Assembly: GCA_039621445.1 (NCBI GenBank)
Contig: CP154957.1
Span: 15,740,947-15,804,946, forward strand
Length of the DNA stretch: 64,000 nt
From: Euglena gracilis
Taxonomy: Eukaryota > Euglenida > Euglenophyceae > Euglenales
Direction: 5' to 3'
Of this stretch, positions 43,339 to 54,850 are shown one piece after another (position 1 is the stretch's first letter; each line of letters starts with the position of its first letter). The notes under the pieces were generated by a model. That model saw nothing but the letters and a program-made list of their open reading frames with translations, was not told the origin of the DNA and ran no database searches. The position numbers were made by a program, and so were the translations under genes.

Positions 43339-43984
43339 CCCGTCCCTGCGGCGAGGGGGCACCACCACCGGAGGCGTGCCCCTGCATGGCCACGGTGTGA
43401 CCCGGCCCTTCCTTCCCAACAAGGAGGCCACCCCTGCCCCCTGCCCACACCCAATGGGGAAATGGAAAAGGCCTGGCGTCAAACTGGGATTTTTTCATGG
43501 TGGTCGTGTTCCAGTTTATGTTTATGTTCCTTCCCCTCGCCTTCGACGCTCAGGACAGGCGGCTGGCAGCGCGCGCGCAGGAGCGGAGCAGATGATCATG
43601 CTGGCTGTCGTCGTGAGGATATGCTGTGAAGTCGGCGGCAGCTAGCTCACCCACTACTGACCTGATGGATACTGTGAAGGCTTCTCACCCACCAACCCAA
43701 CCTCTTACACTGGTGTGCCACCCCTCCCTTCTCTTCCCCAACCGAAGCTGAGTCACGGTGAGCCCGGCCGAGGCCGAGCAAGGAGAAGGGAGACCGGAGG
43801 GAGCCCAGAGAGGAGAGTGAGAGGAGAGGAGAGGAGTGGAGAGCGACGAAGCACGGGGGCGAAATACCCGGGGAGAGGCGAGCACAGAAGGAGGGGAAAC
43901 GACCAGGGTGCCCAAAGGGGGGGGGGACCCAACCGACCCCGGGGACAAAAGGGGGCCCAGAGGGGACCCAAGGAAGACCAAAGG
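43339..43984 (+). other. Element C 3' non-coding region before the G-run minisatellite
   Basis: No recognised gene. Purine-rich from about 43760 (GAGAGGAGAGTGAGAGGAGAGG-type sequence), grading into the minisatellite. Open frames through it on either strand are low-complexity. Confidence 0.5.
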
Positions 43985-45635
43985 ACCCGTACCAGGGGCA
44001 CCCAAGAGCGGCCCAGGGGGGCCGCCCAAGACCACCCGGGGGGGGGGGGGGCACGCACGGCCCGGGGGGACCGGCAAAAAAAAAAGGCGGTCAGGGGGCC
44101 GCCCAGACCCCGGGGGGGGGAGCCAAGAGCGGCCCAGGGGGGAGCCGCCCACGACCCCAGGGGGGGGAGGGGCAAGAAAAGCGGCCCAGGGGGCCGCCCA
44201 GACCCCAGGGGGGGGGGGGCGCCGAAAAGCGGCCAGGGGGGCCGCCCAGCCCCCAGGGGGGGGGGGCGCCGAAAAGCGGCCCAGGGGGGCCGCCAAGACC
44301 CCATGGGGGGGGGTGCGCCGAAAAGCGGCCCAGGGGGGCCGCCCAGACCCCAGGGGGACCGCCCAAGACCACCCGGGGGGGGGGGGCACGCACGGCCCAG
44401 GGGGGCCGGCAAAAAAAAAAGGCGGCCGGGGGCCCGGCCCCCCCCCCGGGGGGGGGGAACCCAAGAGCGGCCCAGGGGGGGGAGGGGGGGGGAAAGAGGG
44501 GGGGGCAAAGAAAAAGCCCAGGGGGGCCGCCCAGACCCCAGGGGGGGGGCGGGGCCGAAAGCGGCCCAGGGGGGCCGCCCAGACCCCAGAGGGGGGGGGG
44601 GGGGGCCGAAAAGCGGCCAACGGGGGCCGCCCAGACCCCAGGGGGTGGGGTGCGCCGAAAAGCGGCCCAGGGGGGCCGCCCAGACCCCAGGGGGGGGGGC
44701 GCCAAAAAACGGCCCAGGGGGGCCGCCCACGACCACCCGGCGGGGGGGGGGGGGGGCACGCCGGGCCCAGGGGGGCGGGCAAAAAAAAAGGGGGGCCAGG
44801 GGGCCGCCCAGACCCCGGGGGGGGGGCGCCAAAGATCGGCCCAGGGGGGGCCGCCCACGACCCCAGGGGGGGGGGGGGGGCAAGAAAAGCGGCCCAGGGG
44901 GGCCGCCCAGAACCCAAGGGGGGGGGGGGGGGCGCCGAAAAGCGGCCAAGGGGGGCCGCCCAGACCCCAGGGGGGGGGGCGCCGAAAAAACGGCCCAGGG
45001 GGGCCGCCCAAGACCGCCCAGGGGGGCCGGCCCAGGGGGGCCGGCAAAAAAAAAGCGGCCAGGGGGCCGCCCAGACCCCGGGGGGGGGGGGGGCCGAAAA
45101 ACGGCCCAGGGGGGGCGCCCGGGACCCAGGGGGGGGGGCCAGAAAAGGGCCCAGGGGGGCCGCCCAGACCCCAGGGGGGGGGGGCGCCGAAGAACGGCCC
45201 AGGGGGGGCGCCCAAGACCACCCGGGGGGGGGGGGCACGCACGGCCCAGGGGGGACGGCAAAAAAAAAAGGCGGCCAGGGGGCCGCCCAGATCACGGGGG
45301 GGGGGAACCCAAGAGCGGCCCAGGGGGGGCCGCCCACGACCCAGGGGGGGGGGGGGGCCAAAAAAACCGGCCCAGGGGGGAAACCCAAGACCCCAGGGGG
45401 GGGGCACCGAAAAGCGGCCCAGGGGGGCCGCCAAGACCCCAGGGGGGCCGCCCAAGACCACCCCGGGGGGGGGGGGCACGCACGGCCCAGGGGGGCCGCC
45501 AGCGGCCAGGGGGCCGCCCAAGGCCCACCCGGGGGGGGGGCACGCACGGCCCAGGGGGGCCGGCAAAAAAAAAAAGGGCCAGGGGGGACCGCCAGCCCCA
45601 AAGGGGGGGGGGGCAACCGAACCCAGACAAGACCA
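43985..45635 (+). repeat. G-run minisatellite inside element C, about 30 units of about 53 bp
   Basis: The unit contains GCGGCCCAGGGGGGCCGCC, CAGACCCCAGGGGGGGGG and a GCCGAAAA or GGCAAAAAAAAA spacer. Variant units carrying GGCACGCACGGCCC recur near 44051, 44388, 44755, 45236, 45477 and 45540, which gives a higher-order structure. Almost every unit has one or two runs of 6-14 G on the plus strand. The long R/G/P-only open frames here (both strands) are by-products. It sits between integrase and the 3' LTR. Confidence 0.95.
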
Positions 45636-45906
45636 CCCACCAAGGAGAGCCAATGAGAGCCAAAGCTCGAGCCCAGCCAATTCCTGAGGCCAGCCCGCAA
45701 GGCCGGACGACGTCAGCAGCGACGCCCACCGAACGCCTGCGGAGCACGGCCAGGTATTGGCTGGCGTCCACCCCCACCCGGACCACAGGAGCCAGCCCGC
45801 AGCCGGCACGCCAGGCAGCGGCGCAACGAAGGACCGGGGAGCCTCCGCCAGGCTGCTGTGGCAGGGGGGCGAGAGAGGCAGCGGCCAGGCCCGGCAGCCG
45901 GAGGCA
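45636..45906 (+). other. Element C 3' non-coding sequence before the polypurine tract
   Basis: GC-rich, no coding support. Contains several hairpins such as GGCCAGCCCGCAAGGCC. Confidence 0.4.
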
Positions 45907-45923
45907 AGGCCGAGGAAGGGGAG
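45907..45923 (+). promoter_or_regulatory. Polypurine tract of element C
   Basis: A purine-dominated stretch ending AGGAAGGGGAG lies directly before the 3' LTR, where the plus-strand primer of LTR elements is expected. Confidence 0.65.
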
Positions 45924-46553
45924 AGTTGGCGGACGGGCCGCTGCAGCTTCCACTGCCACTATTAAAACCTGCTGTTGTATATAGCGAACCACTGCGCTAA
46001 TTCAGCATTAAAATAGCGCAAACCGCACTCTAACTGTTCTGATGTTTTTCACTGCAGGCTCCCTCTCTTTACCTATGGTTTCAATTCAAGATTGTGCCTG
46101 CTGAACCAAGTCCAAGGTCAAGTTGTATCAATTTTCAAGGGAATTAAAACAAAGGCGCTGGAGCCAAGAAAGTGCAAAAGTTCAAGAAAGTCAAAAAATT
46201 ACAAGGGCGGAGCAAGCAAAAGATTACAAAAGATTGACTATCTGCTGGCGCAGGAGAGCAGTACAAGCCCAAAAGGTGTTGGTGCTGGGGTACTAGAAGC
46301 CTAGGGGAGGGCAACCAGGCCTTTTCCTAAACCCTCCCACTGCCGGAAGGGACGCCAAGCAGGACTCCCCCCCTCCAACCACTCCCCAAAAGGAGGGCCT
46401 TCGGTCCCCAGAGAAAAATCCTACGTGGGAAGGGGAGTATCCCGAACCTACCCCTCTCCCCAGAGCCCCTCGCGCCTACCCCCCACCCCGCCGGTACCCC
46501 CTCACGGACCCCCGGGAGTGAAGGCTGGGCAAAAACAACATCGTTCGGGAAAC
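45924..46553 (+). mobile_element. 3' LTR of element C
   Basis: Direct repeat of the 5' LTR (32691-33320), the same length. After it the sequence switches to unrelated DNA (TAGATGTCCC) instead of the primer-binding site. I find no convincing target-site duplication outside the pair. Confidence 0.88.
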
Positions 46554-46555
46554 TG

Positions 46556-46887
46556 TAGATGTCCCGCAACACCCGCGTTCGGGAACGCGCCCTGCCGTAA
46601 AACCTTCTTGGGGTGACATTGCCCATGACCCTCACCCTCATCCCTCGAGGAGCCATCTCAACGGTGGCTGACATGTTCACATTGCTTCTGCATCTCCTGA
46701 ATGACCAAGGTTCTTGGGAAGCACAACACGCACTTTGGTGTTTCCCTAACGCAGTGGTCGCCCCCTTGAGGCTCGGCGGGCGAGGCTATTGGGCTCGTTT
46801 GGGTCGGGTTCTGCAGGCACGTGCGCGAGAATACCTGAACCGTCCCACAGAGGAAAGTTGGTGTGAAACCTATTGGGGGTTATGGAA
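46556..46887 (+). pseudogene. Probable LINE fragment (region before RT)
   Basis: The frame 46613-46948 contains ALWCFPNAVVAPLRLGG, ARLGRVLQARAREYL and SWCETYWGLW, a pattern like the pre-RT region of algal/protist LINE polyproteins (L-x-LPK..L..RGG....R). It starts directly after the LTR of element C and is cut by the GR repeat at 46888, so element C may have inserted into or beside it. Assignment is tentative. Confidence 0.35.
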
Positions 46888-47083
46888 GACCCTCGCCCGG
46901 GGGGGGGCTGCTTTCGCTAGGGCCAAAAATTCATTTTTCTGGCCCTAGTGGGCTCAGGCCAGGACGTTTGACAAGTTGGACCCCGATTTCAAATTAATCA
47001 ACAGGCGGTAAAGGGGGTGAGGTGTGCCCCCCCGACCCAGGTCCCCCTGTGACCCCGCGTAGGATCGTTTTTAGCCTCCATTG
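46888..47083 (+). repeat. Dispersed repeat GR, copy 3
   Basis: More diverged than copies 1 and 2 but collinear (GACCCTCGCCCGGGG, GTGGGCTCAGGCCAGG, GGCGGTAAAGGGGGTGAGG, CCGCGTAGGATC). It runs directly into the fullest R copy, which suggests GR is the 5' end of the R family. Confidence 0.75.
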
Positions 47084-49882
47084 TTTTCCCTTTTTAAACA
47101 ATTGGATCAAAAGGTGAGCAAAGACAAAAAACCAACCCACCTACTTAGGTGAGCAAATCAGCAGCACAACTTAAACCTTGCTTAGAGCATGGGCAAGTAC
47201 CTTGAGTTCACCTGCTGTTTGTGGGTAGGAAATCAAGTTGGAAAGCAATGCCTTGGTTTCGTTTGATATTGCAATTGATCTTCAAATCTTTCAATTCACA
47301 AAGAGCTTTTGGGCTTCTTTGATTCTCAAATGACTTTCAATCTGGAATTTGCTGGGGTTCCAATTCCTCTCGCGTGGCGGTTGACTTGATTTGGTTATTC
47401 CCACTGGGGGTTTCGGGGCATGTTCCGGGATTTTTTTTGGCTGCCGACGCCAGCGGCAGCCGACACCCCCTCCCTTGCGACGTTACTCGGACCCGTTTTT
47501 CTTCCTCCCCCCCCCATACAAAAAAGGGAAGAGAGAATTGTTTGTGGGGGGAAAATGCTGTTTTTTTTTTGAAATGGGTCCTGTCGCTCTGTTTTTTGAA
47601 AATCAGTCTTACGAGTCTGGCCCCCCCCCAGGCATAATATCGTTGGGGGACTCTGAACAATCAGGTGTTCGGGGGAAGCCCCCCCACGCCTTTCCTCCGA
47701 CAAGCATGGGGTACGGACGGGTCTTTGAACACAAAAGCTGAAAACAATTCTGAGTAAAACCAACTGGGTACTCTACCCACAAGGCCTAAGTCCCACGCTG
47801 CCCCCCTTGGGCAAAATTATGTGTTATTTTTCTTTGGCACCTTTCACTATGTGAGACTTCATTCGATTTTGATTTACTTTAAAAAAATCAGGGACTTTGG
47901 CCAACAGTGCCTCAGAAAATGAATTGTGTGAGAAAAAGATAACCAGAAACCTAGGCACTGCTCTCCAATTCAGGACAGAAGGGTGAGGAAAAGGTTGAAT
48001 GTGAATGGGTGCAACGGTGAGAGGGTAAGACGGTTATATACGGCGGGAATAGTGTACAATGGGTGTGCAGGTTTGTGTGCGTGTGCGGTTGTGAGTTTTG
48101 TGTGTATCCACGCTCACTTTCTTGTCATGTATTCCAACTGAAAATTACTGGGTCGATTTTTTTTTGAACGCAAAGAGAACAGGTCTTCACTTTGGCCCAC
48201 AGCCACTATATCGCCTTGCTTTAGTGCCCACGTGGTGATTTTTTTTTCATTGGCCCACTCCAGGGCCTTTGGACGAGGAGGGGCCATCTCCAGTCCAGGG
48301 TCCCCCCACCCGCGTTCCGATGCCTCCAAGCAGTGTTCCATGAAAAAAAAATCCTTTGACGAATGTCCATAATCCAAACCGAATCAAAAAAAACTGGGTT
48401 CTGAAGTCCCTATTCGTTTTTGATGCACCAGAAAAAACATCAAAAGCCCAGGTTTTTCCAACTCTTTGAATAAAATTCCTCCAGCAACAAAAAACCTCAA
48501 AAAAATAAAAATCAGAGTCCAACCCACAAATCCAGGGCCTACAAAAGTCCTCAACAAAATCCAATGGAGAATTCCGACCTGCCACATACAACAAACAAAG
48601 ACCAACCGAGAGCAACCAACCCAACAGAAGCAACATCCAGCAGCATACCCAACTATGCAACGGGCCAGGCCAATCCAGCCCAAACCTGGGAACCGACTCA
48701 CTGGAGCCGTGAAACTAACAAATCCGGCTTACCAATTGAAAATAACGCCTCCCCCCCCACAGTCACAGGGGGCCATGGGGGTCAAACGACATGGCAATCT
48801 CAAAACTACTGAAAATTCATGTCTAAGAATCTCAGCCAAGGCTATTTTTCGCTGCCCCCCGCCCAAGCAGGGGCAGGGGCTCCAAACCTGAAAATTCACA
48901 AACGTGGGCAAAAATTTCCAAACCGATTGAAATCAAACTCAAATCCATCATGTGTCAATGACGCTTTACACTGCACCCCCCCCCCACCGTAAACCAATGC
49001 GGGGAGGGCCACGGTTTAAAATTCCTGGCTGCAAAACCGGATTCCCCATTTGACGAAAAAAAATGAGGGAAATGGAAATTTCATCAAACCCCGTCCCAAT
49101 CTGGGGTGTGACCAAAACAATCACCGTCACAATTTGCTGCAATCCTGTCCCCACCCAAACGTCTCACAGAGGTATCCAATTCTGAGTCAAAAAATTCCAA
49201 CCGCAAAAGCCAAAACTGATTTTAGTCACCACTGAAAAACGGGGCTTTGCATAACCCCCCCCCCAGCTGCACGAGGAGGGAGAGTAAACATTCCAACCTT
49301 TCAGAAACAAGAAAACTTCCCGTGGCACCATGTACACCATTTGCATCTGGGCTTTGCCCATGGTTTGGGCAAATGTGCCAAGCTCGGTGGAGGTCAGCCA
49401 TTAAACTTCACAGCACTTGAATAATCCCCCTGCAATCCAAAATATACACTTTCAGGATATCCATACTTCATTCAGTGTGAATGATGTCTGCTTCAGATTA
49501 CATTGTAATCCCACTCTTCAAAACCATGTTGAAATTTTTGAATTCAATCAAAGTCCTTGATAGTTGACTGTTTTGCTCCTTCGAAAACTTGCATGACAAA
49601 GAACACACACATGCGCACAAATTCACCACTGGCAACACACAAGGCATATCTCTGAATGTTCTCACTGAACCGAACCTGAAAATGCCACTGAACTCTGAAC
49701 CAAAACGGCACTTAAAATCTGTATCTTCATCCACCAAATGGGTCACACAGAAACTGCTCCAACAAGCCTCGAACTGTAAAAATTCCCCTCAGGAGTTTTG
49801 CGTTGTGAGGCGTCCGCAACTTCTCTGTTTTTCCCCCTTAAGCAACCTTCACAGCCAAAAAAAATTCCTCAGATGATATAAC
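47084..49882 (+). repeat. Repeat family R, copy 2 (fullest)
   Basis: Collinear with 32069-32440 over its first 380 bp and with 27412-30185 over the rest. It contains poly-C runs, the GTGTGCGTGTGCGG stretch and a final segment ending at the LTR of element B. No conserved gene is seen. Confidence 0.75.
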
Positions 49883-49884
49883 TG

Positions 49885-50307
49885 TGTACCAGGCACGTTC
49901 CAGCTCTGTAGGATGTCTGCAGAGTGGGTTCTGTGACGATCGCACCACTGTGGAAACCGCAGTTGGTAAGATCGTGGCAGACCCTGCTGGGATCTGCCCC
50001 TGGACACGTCAGCACTTTTCTCTCCTTCCCCACAGGTGGTATTCTTTACTGTCAAGCTTCACAAGTTGCACCATTGGTTTTGTCTGAGGGAAAAACCCTC
50101 GAAACAACTGAACTTGACTTCAGAGGAAACATCTGAAGTCTTTGTCTTGTGCTTTGCCTCTTGGGGAATTGTGAACAAAAGGAGAAAACCACTTTTTGTC
50201 ACTCCAAAGACTTTTCCCTACCATAAGTAGGTTGCGCACCAAGGCGAAAGCGAAAGGCTTTTTCAGAAAGTCCCAAAAAGGGGAAAAGGGAAAGCGTTGG
50301 ACGTACA
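49885..50307 (+). mobile_element. 5' LTR of element B
   Basis: Runs from TGTACCAGGC to GGACGTACA, a 423-bp unit with TGTAC/GTACA inverted ends, followed after 2 bp by the primer-binding site. It matches 26982-26559 of element A on the other strand. A has about 65 bp more LTR-like sequence upstream, so this copy may be 5'-truncated where it meets repeat R. Confidence 0.7.
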
Positions 50308-50309
50308 CT

Positions 50310-50319
50310 TGGTAGCAGA
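50310..50319 (+). promoter_or_regulatory. Primer-binding site of element B
   Basis: TGGTAGCAGA, the same initiator tRNA-Met complement as in elements A and C. Confidence 0.75.
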
Positions 50320-50646
50320 TTTAGGCAACGATCCCACACAGACGTTCCACACAGAAAAACTCTGTGGTTGACTGGTGGTGAGGATCGTACTGAGCCGTGA
50401 AACACGGTGAAAGTACTGTTCCTGGCCCCTAGCCAACCTTTAAGCAAGGATACTGGTCTCAGAAGGCTCTGTTCGGTAATCGCGGATACAACTTTTCTGG
50501 TCCCTGTTTCACTGCTTATTTTTGTGACATTTTGGTTTTTTGCCTTCTTACCCATCTCAAAAGATGCAGATCACAACCACCAACCACAAATTTGAGTATG
50601 AATTTTTGATGAGTTCATTGAGCAATCTTGAAGAAGATGGCAGGGA

Positions 50647-52823
50647 TTGGAACGGTTCGATGGAAACAAGCTCCAATTCCCGACCCCCCAAGCAACAACA
50701 ACAGAAGACACATTGCATCAGTTGTCATTGTCACAAGGCGAAACGCCTTTATTGTTGCAAGGGGGTAATGAACCCTCTTCATCATCATTGTCATTGATTG
50801 TGCGGGATATAGGTGGCAAAATGCCTACCTCCATCCCGGTTCACCCATCATTGATGCGGCGAGGGGATGAGCCCCTTGCCCAAGCCCATTTGGATCACAA
50901 GGATAATGGGGATGAACCCCGTTTGCCTTTACACTTGGTTACCCCTGAACAAAGTTAGGGGTATCCCTTTGCTCTGTTCACACCCAAAAGATCCCCAGTG
51001 GAAGCACCGGTGGGCCTTTTGGAGCGCAACTCGGTGGAAACGCCGTGTTTTTTCCAACCCCCCCCCCCTCAATTACCACCCGCCACACCATTTCACGCAT
51101 TGCCGGGATTCCCCGCGGAAACTGCGGTTTTCCCTGCATTGCCGTGGAATCCAGATATGCGTCTGGAGGTGCCGGAAATCTCTGGTGCCGTTTCCGTTGT
51201 GGAGGACTACGGTGATGATTTGACGGATAACCTCACCCCCGGTGATGTTTACGGAATTATGGGTCAAGTCCCAGCCGATCACCTGCTGAGCAAGCAAATT
51301 TTGCATGTCCACCAATGCGTTGCGGAATGCGCAACCATGCTCAACAAGGTTTTGCAGTTTGATGAGGACGATCAAAGGGTTGTCAACACCAAACTGGAAT
51401 ATTGCTGGAATTATTTGCAGGAGATCGGCAAATATTGCCAACGCAATTTTGAAAACGTGGGGAAAGACCTTCAGCGTTTTCGAGAAAGAGTTGACAGTAT
51501 TTTGCGCATCCAACTTCCACAGAATTTCCAACAAATCAGTGAAACACTGCATGAAGCGGAAACGTGGAATGATTCCAAGTTTCTTCATGTGCAAGATGGT
51601 ATGAGCCATCTTTTTGCCAAAGTGGAATCTTGTTCAACCATGCTACTGCAATTGCAGCAACAGTTACACGCGCAAAATGCCACCCCCAAAATGCCGGAAA
51701 TCGGTAACTTTGTCGCGGTCGAGCATTTTGCCGCACTCATCACTTCTTTTCAAGAAGCCCACCAACGTATTTTGCATCTTTGCTCGGAAATCGAGCATTT
51801 GAAGCAGTTTCAGGCGAAAGTGCAAGAAAATTTTGTTCCACGTACGCAAATCCAGCTTTTGGAGGAACGAATCCTACACTTGGAGCAGAAATCCTGTCAT
51901 TGTGCCGCAAATCAGGATGGATTAACGTCCTTGAACGCGAACATCGCGGATTGCGCAGAACGTTTGGATTTCGCGCACAACAAATGCAAACGGACATTGG
52001 CGGTATTAACGCCACCGTTGTCGGTTAGCAGGGGGCATGTTTCCGCACTTTCCAAGCGAATTCCCGACATTAGTGGTATTCAAGCCGCTATTGGGTAATT
52101 GCAAACCCGTTGTACCTTGTTGTCCACCACATTAGCGGAAATTTGCTCACTTCCCAATGTTTCGCGCGCTCGGATATCCGTCTCACCGTAATTTCGTTCA
52201 TTTTATGACAAAATGCTTGGTGACAACAAGGAAACCTTGCACGCTTTTTGCACGAGTTTGATTCAACTTGAGGAATCTGTGAATCGGAATGCCCGATCGA
52301 TGCAAAATTAGGTTTCATGGTTGGATGGACGATTTTCTTAGTTGTTGGAAAAGCCAACCGCAGAAAATTGGCGCACCACCGCGGACAACTCCACCAAGCC
52401 ACCCCACCAATTGCAAATTGACTCAAATGCCGTAAAGGCGCTTGCGGGTCAACTCCGAAATGTGGAGGAGTCCCAAGGAAATCTTGTCCAAGATATACAC
52501 TTGGTTTCTGAAAATTTGCCACACTTGGAAAATTTTTCCCGTTACCGCAAACGCATTCGGCATTTGGAGACTGAGGTTGACCGTATTTGCGTCAACTCCA
52601 GTTGGTGGAACATTTGGAAGAAAGGGTGCATGTCTTGTCCGCGAGTTTGGATAAAATGTCCACTCCGGTACCGGTTTTGCCACCACCCACCGCGGTAAGC
52701 GCTGCGGTTGGTATTCCAAATGTCCTGGAATCGCGTTCTCAAATTACCGTTTCTGGAGTAGGAATCCCTACATCCACCGCGAATTAGGTACAACCACCCG
52801 CGAAAACGCGAAGTGTACCACCT
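50647..52823 (+). pseudogene. N-terminal coiled-coil gag of element B
   Basis: It corresponds to 26158-23960 of A. The longest clean part is 50998-52098 (366 codons), a P-rich start followed by long coiled coils. A frameshift separates it from the first part (50647-50958). Further stops break 52098-52824, which includes a second heptad stretch (GQLRNVEESQGNLVQDIHL). The TAC codon at the position of the first A stop shows the frame was originally open. Confidence 0.7.
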
Positions 52824-53885
52824 TTGATTTTGCCCACACCACAAACCCACTTTTCACAACACATTTCCGATGAGGAAATTGATCCACCGCTCGAAAATTC
52901 GAGTCTCCACCAAGATATTCAACATTCCAACCTTGTGCGAGGAATGAGCCAACACCCCATACCTGGTATTGGTCATGTGTCGCATTCGCGATTTTGCCAA
53001 CCACCAACGGGTTCTGGAATACCAGATCACCCATCGGGTTTTCGGCGGGAAACCTGCCCCACCGGGAGAATTTCACCACATTTTTCGCAATTCCCGCAGG
53101 AAAATCCTGCCACCCCTACACTTGGTGCGGGAAATCCTGCACGGGGTACACTTGGAGCGGAAATCCGCGAAACGTGTTTGGTGTTAAGAATTACCTGGAC
53201 CCAAACCCCTGGAATACCCCCGAGGGTCAACGGGTTACTCAGAGAGACTTCAAGGGCACCATCGCAATCGCGAACAAGGTGAAGCCCCAATGGGACGGGG
53301 ATCCAACCACATGGAGACAATTTTTTCGGGACTGGGAGTACTACTGGGAACTAAAGGGACCCAAACAAGACCCGAGTCCCGAGGTGGTCAAGATGGAATT
53401 CATCGATTGCCTACCAAGGGAGGAGTTGGTGATACGTGATGGCGTATCTTTCGATGACGCAATTTGGTGATACGTGATGGCGTATCTTTCGATGACCTGG
53501 TTGAGCAATACGCTTAAACCAACTCAAGTCTGGTCACCAGGATTACCCTGGAGAAGAAGTGGCGACAATGCACGCCTTCGGATCGCAAATGGAAATCCAT
53601 TGACCTTTGGTCTGCCAAATGGTTAGCACTTCCGAAGTTTATGAACTTAGCGAGAAACAAATGCGCGAACAATTCGATGCGGTTTTGTTGCATTTCACTC
53701 CATCCCTCGTGAAGGATATCCATCGCGAGGAGTTGGCGAGGCATGAGATGACTCTTGCCCAACGTTCGAATTATGTGTCAAAGCAACTCAAGCTCACACA
53801 AGTTTTGGGACAAACACAGTCCGCTTTCCAAATGCATCCCACCACGGGAATCCCTGCGGGTGCCGTTAATGCGTTGCAAAAATAA
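52824..53885 (+). pseudogene. Gag capsid of element B
   Basis: Linker and capsid as in A (WRQFFRDWEYYWELKGP, FIDCLPREE, MREQFDAVLLHF). A 38-bp tandem duplication (53426-53463 repeated at 53464-53501) with loss of neighbouring codons disrupts the middle, together with a TAA near 53516 and a short deletion near 53630. It ends at a TAA (53883-53885) directly before the nucleocapsid frame. Confidence 0.75.
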
Positions 53886-53888
53886 CCC

Positions 53889-54695
53889 ATGTCACCAAGA
53901 TCACCCGCTACGGGACCGAAAAAGCGGAATCAGCGTTCTTCGGACCAAGGCACCGATAAACTGTGCTTTTTGTGCAACAAATCTGGTCACATGTCTCGGG
54001 AATGCCCGAATCCCGATGCGCGAAAGCCTACTGGAAGCCCAAGGGGCTCGACCTCCTCACGGGGATCGGGTTCCTCGGCGTTTTCACATCAATCGGGAGT
54101 TTCACGGAATTCGGAGAACCAGTTTGGCGGTAGTAGGCCCAAGTCACCATCGCGTGATGGTCAGGAAACCAGTCCTCCTCGCGGTCGGTCACCTGGTCCC
54201 CCTACCCGAAAACGGGATTTCAATCGCGATTCTTCACGATCTCGTTCGCGAAGTCGATCATCCTCTTCGCGCGAGTCACCGGGGAAACCCCGGTACACCG
54301 GTCATGGTCGACGGGAAACCTGTTCACCACGACGGTTTGACGGAAGAACGGAATACCGTTCCCCCCGTTATGCGGAATACCGCCACAAATCCCGTTGTTC
54401 ACTTTGCGGTTCCAAAGACCACCACTCATCCAAATGTCCCAGATCTCGTTCCCCCCGGCCCGGCTACGGAAATCGCGGTAAGCGCCGCGAGGACCGTGTT
54501 AACTCCTCCAACCGGCAAAAAGTCGGTTTCAAGGTGCCTTGTTTGGAGGAGGACACCCCGGCTTCGGGCAGGGAAGGGGATGAGACCTCGGACGGTGAAT
54601 TTAATGAGGCCCGAATGGCGGTGCGCTCATTGAATTCCATATTTTCCACCAAAAAGTCCGTTGCCGGCTGTGCGGCCGGTTCGGACTTGGAGTAG
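53889..54695 (+). CDS. Nucleocapsid part of gag, element B: two CCHC knuckles with RS-rich linker
   Basis: 268 codons open from MSPRSPATG. Knuckle one CFLCNKSGHMSREC (about residues 25-38), an SR-rich stretch (SRSRSRSRSSSSRESP, about 115-130), knuckle two CSLCGSKDHHSSKC (about 170-183), then an acidic end (ETSDGEFNEARMAVRS). It is in the same frame as the capsid before it, split by one TAA, and is the best preserved version of this domain in the window. It binds element RNA. Confidence 0.8.
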   Translation: MSPRSPATGPKKRNQRSSDQGTDKLCFLCNKSGHMSRECPNPDARKPTGSPRGSTSSRGSGSSAFSHQSGVSRNSENQFGGSRPKSPSRDGQETSPPRGRSPGPPTRKRDFNRDSSRSRSRSRSSSSRESPGKPRYTGHGRRETCSPRRFDGRTEYRSPRYAEYRHKSRCSLCGSKDHHSSKCPRSRSPRPGYGNRGKRREDRVNSSNRQKVGFKVPCLEEDTPASGREGDETSDGEFNEARMAVRSLNSIFSTKKSVAGCAAGSDLE

Positions 54696-54850
54696 GGGAG
54701 CCCGAGGTCCCGGGGCACGGACCTCTGGGCTGATGAACAGATGGAGGTAAGACCTGATCAACCTTCCCTCCCCCCTGCCCATCCGCCTTCACGGTCGATA
54801 CCCGGAATTATTTCGGGTCCCCTACCCCCCACTCCACATTTCCGCTCGGA

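Noticed and set aside
43685-46000. Open frames of 500-760 codons on both strands, rich in Gly/Arg/Pro
   Set aside because: They are by-products of the stop-poor G-run minisatellite. No frame is preferred, and runs of variable length change the frame between units.
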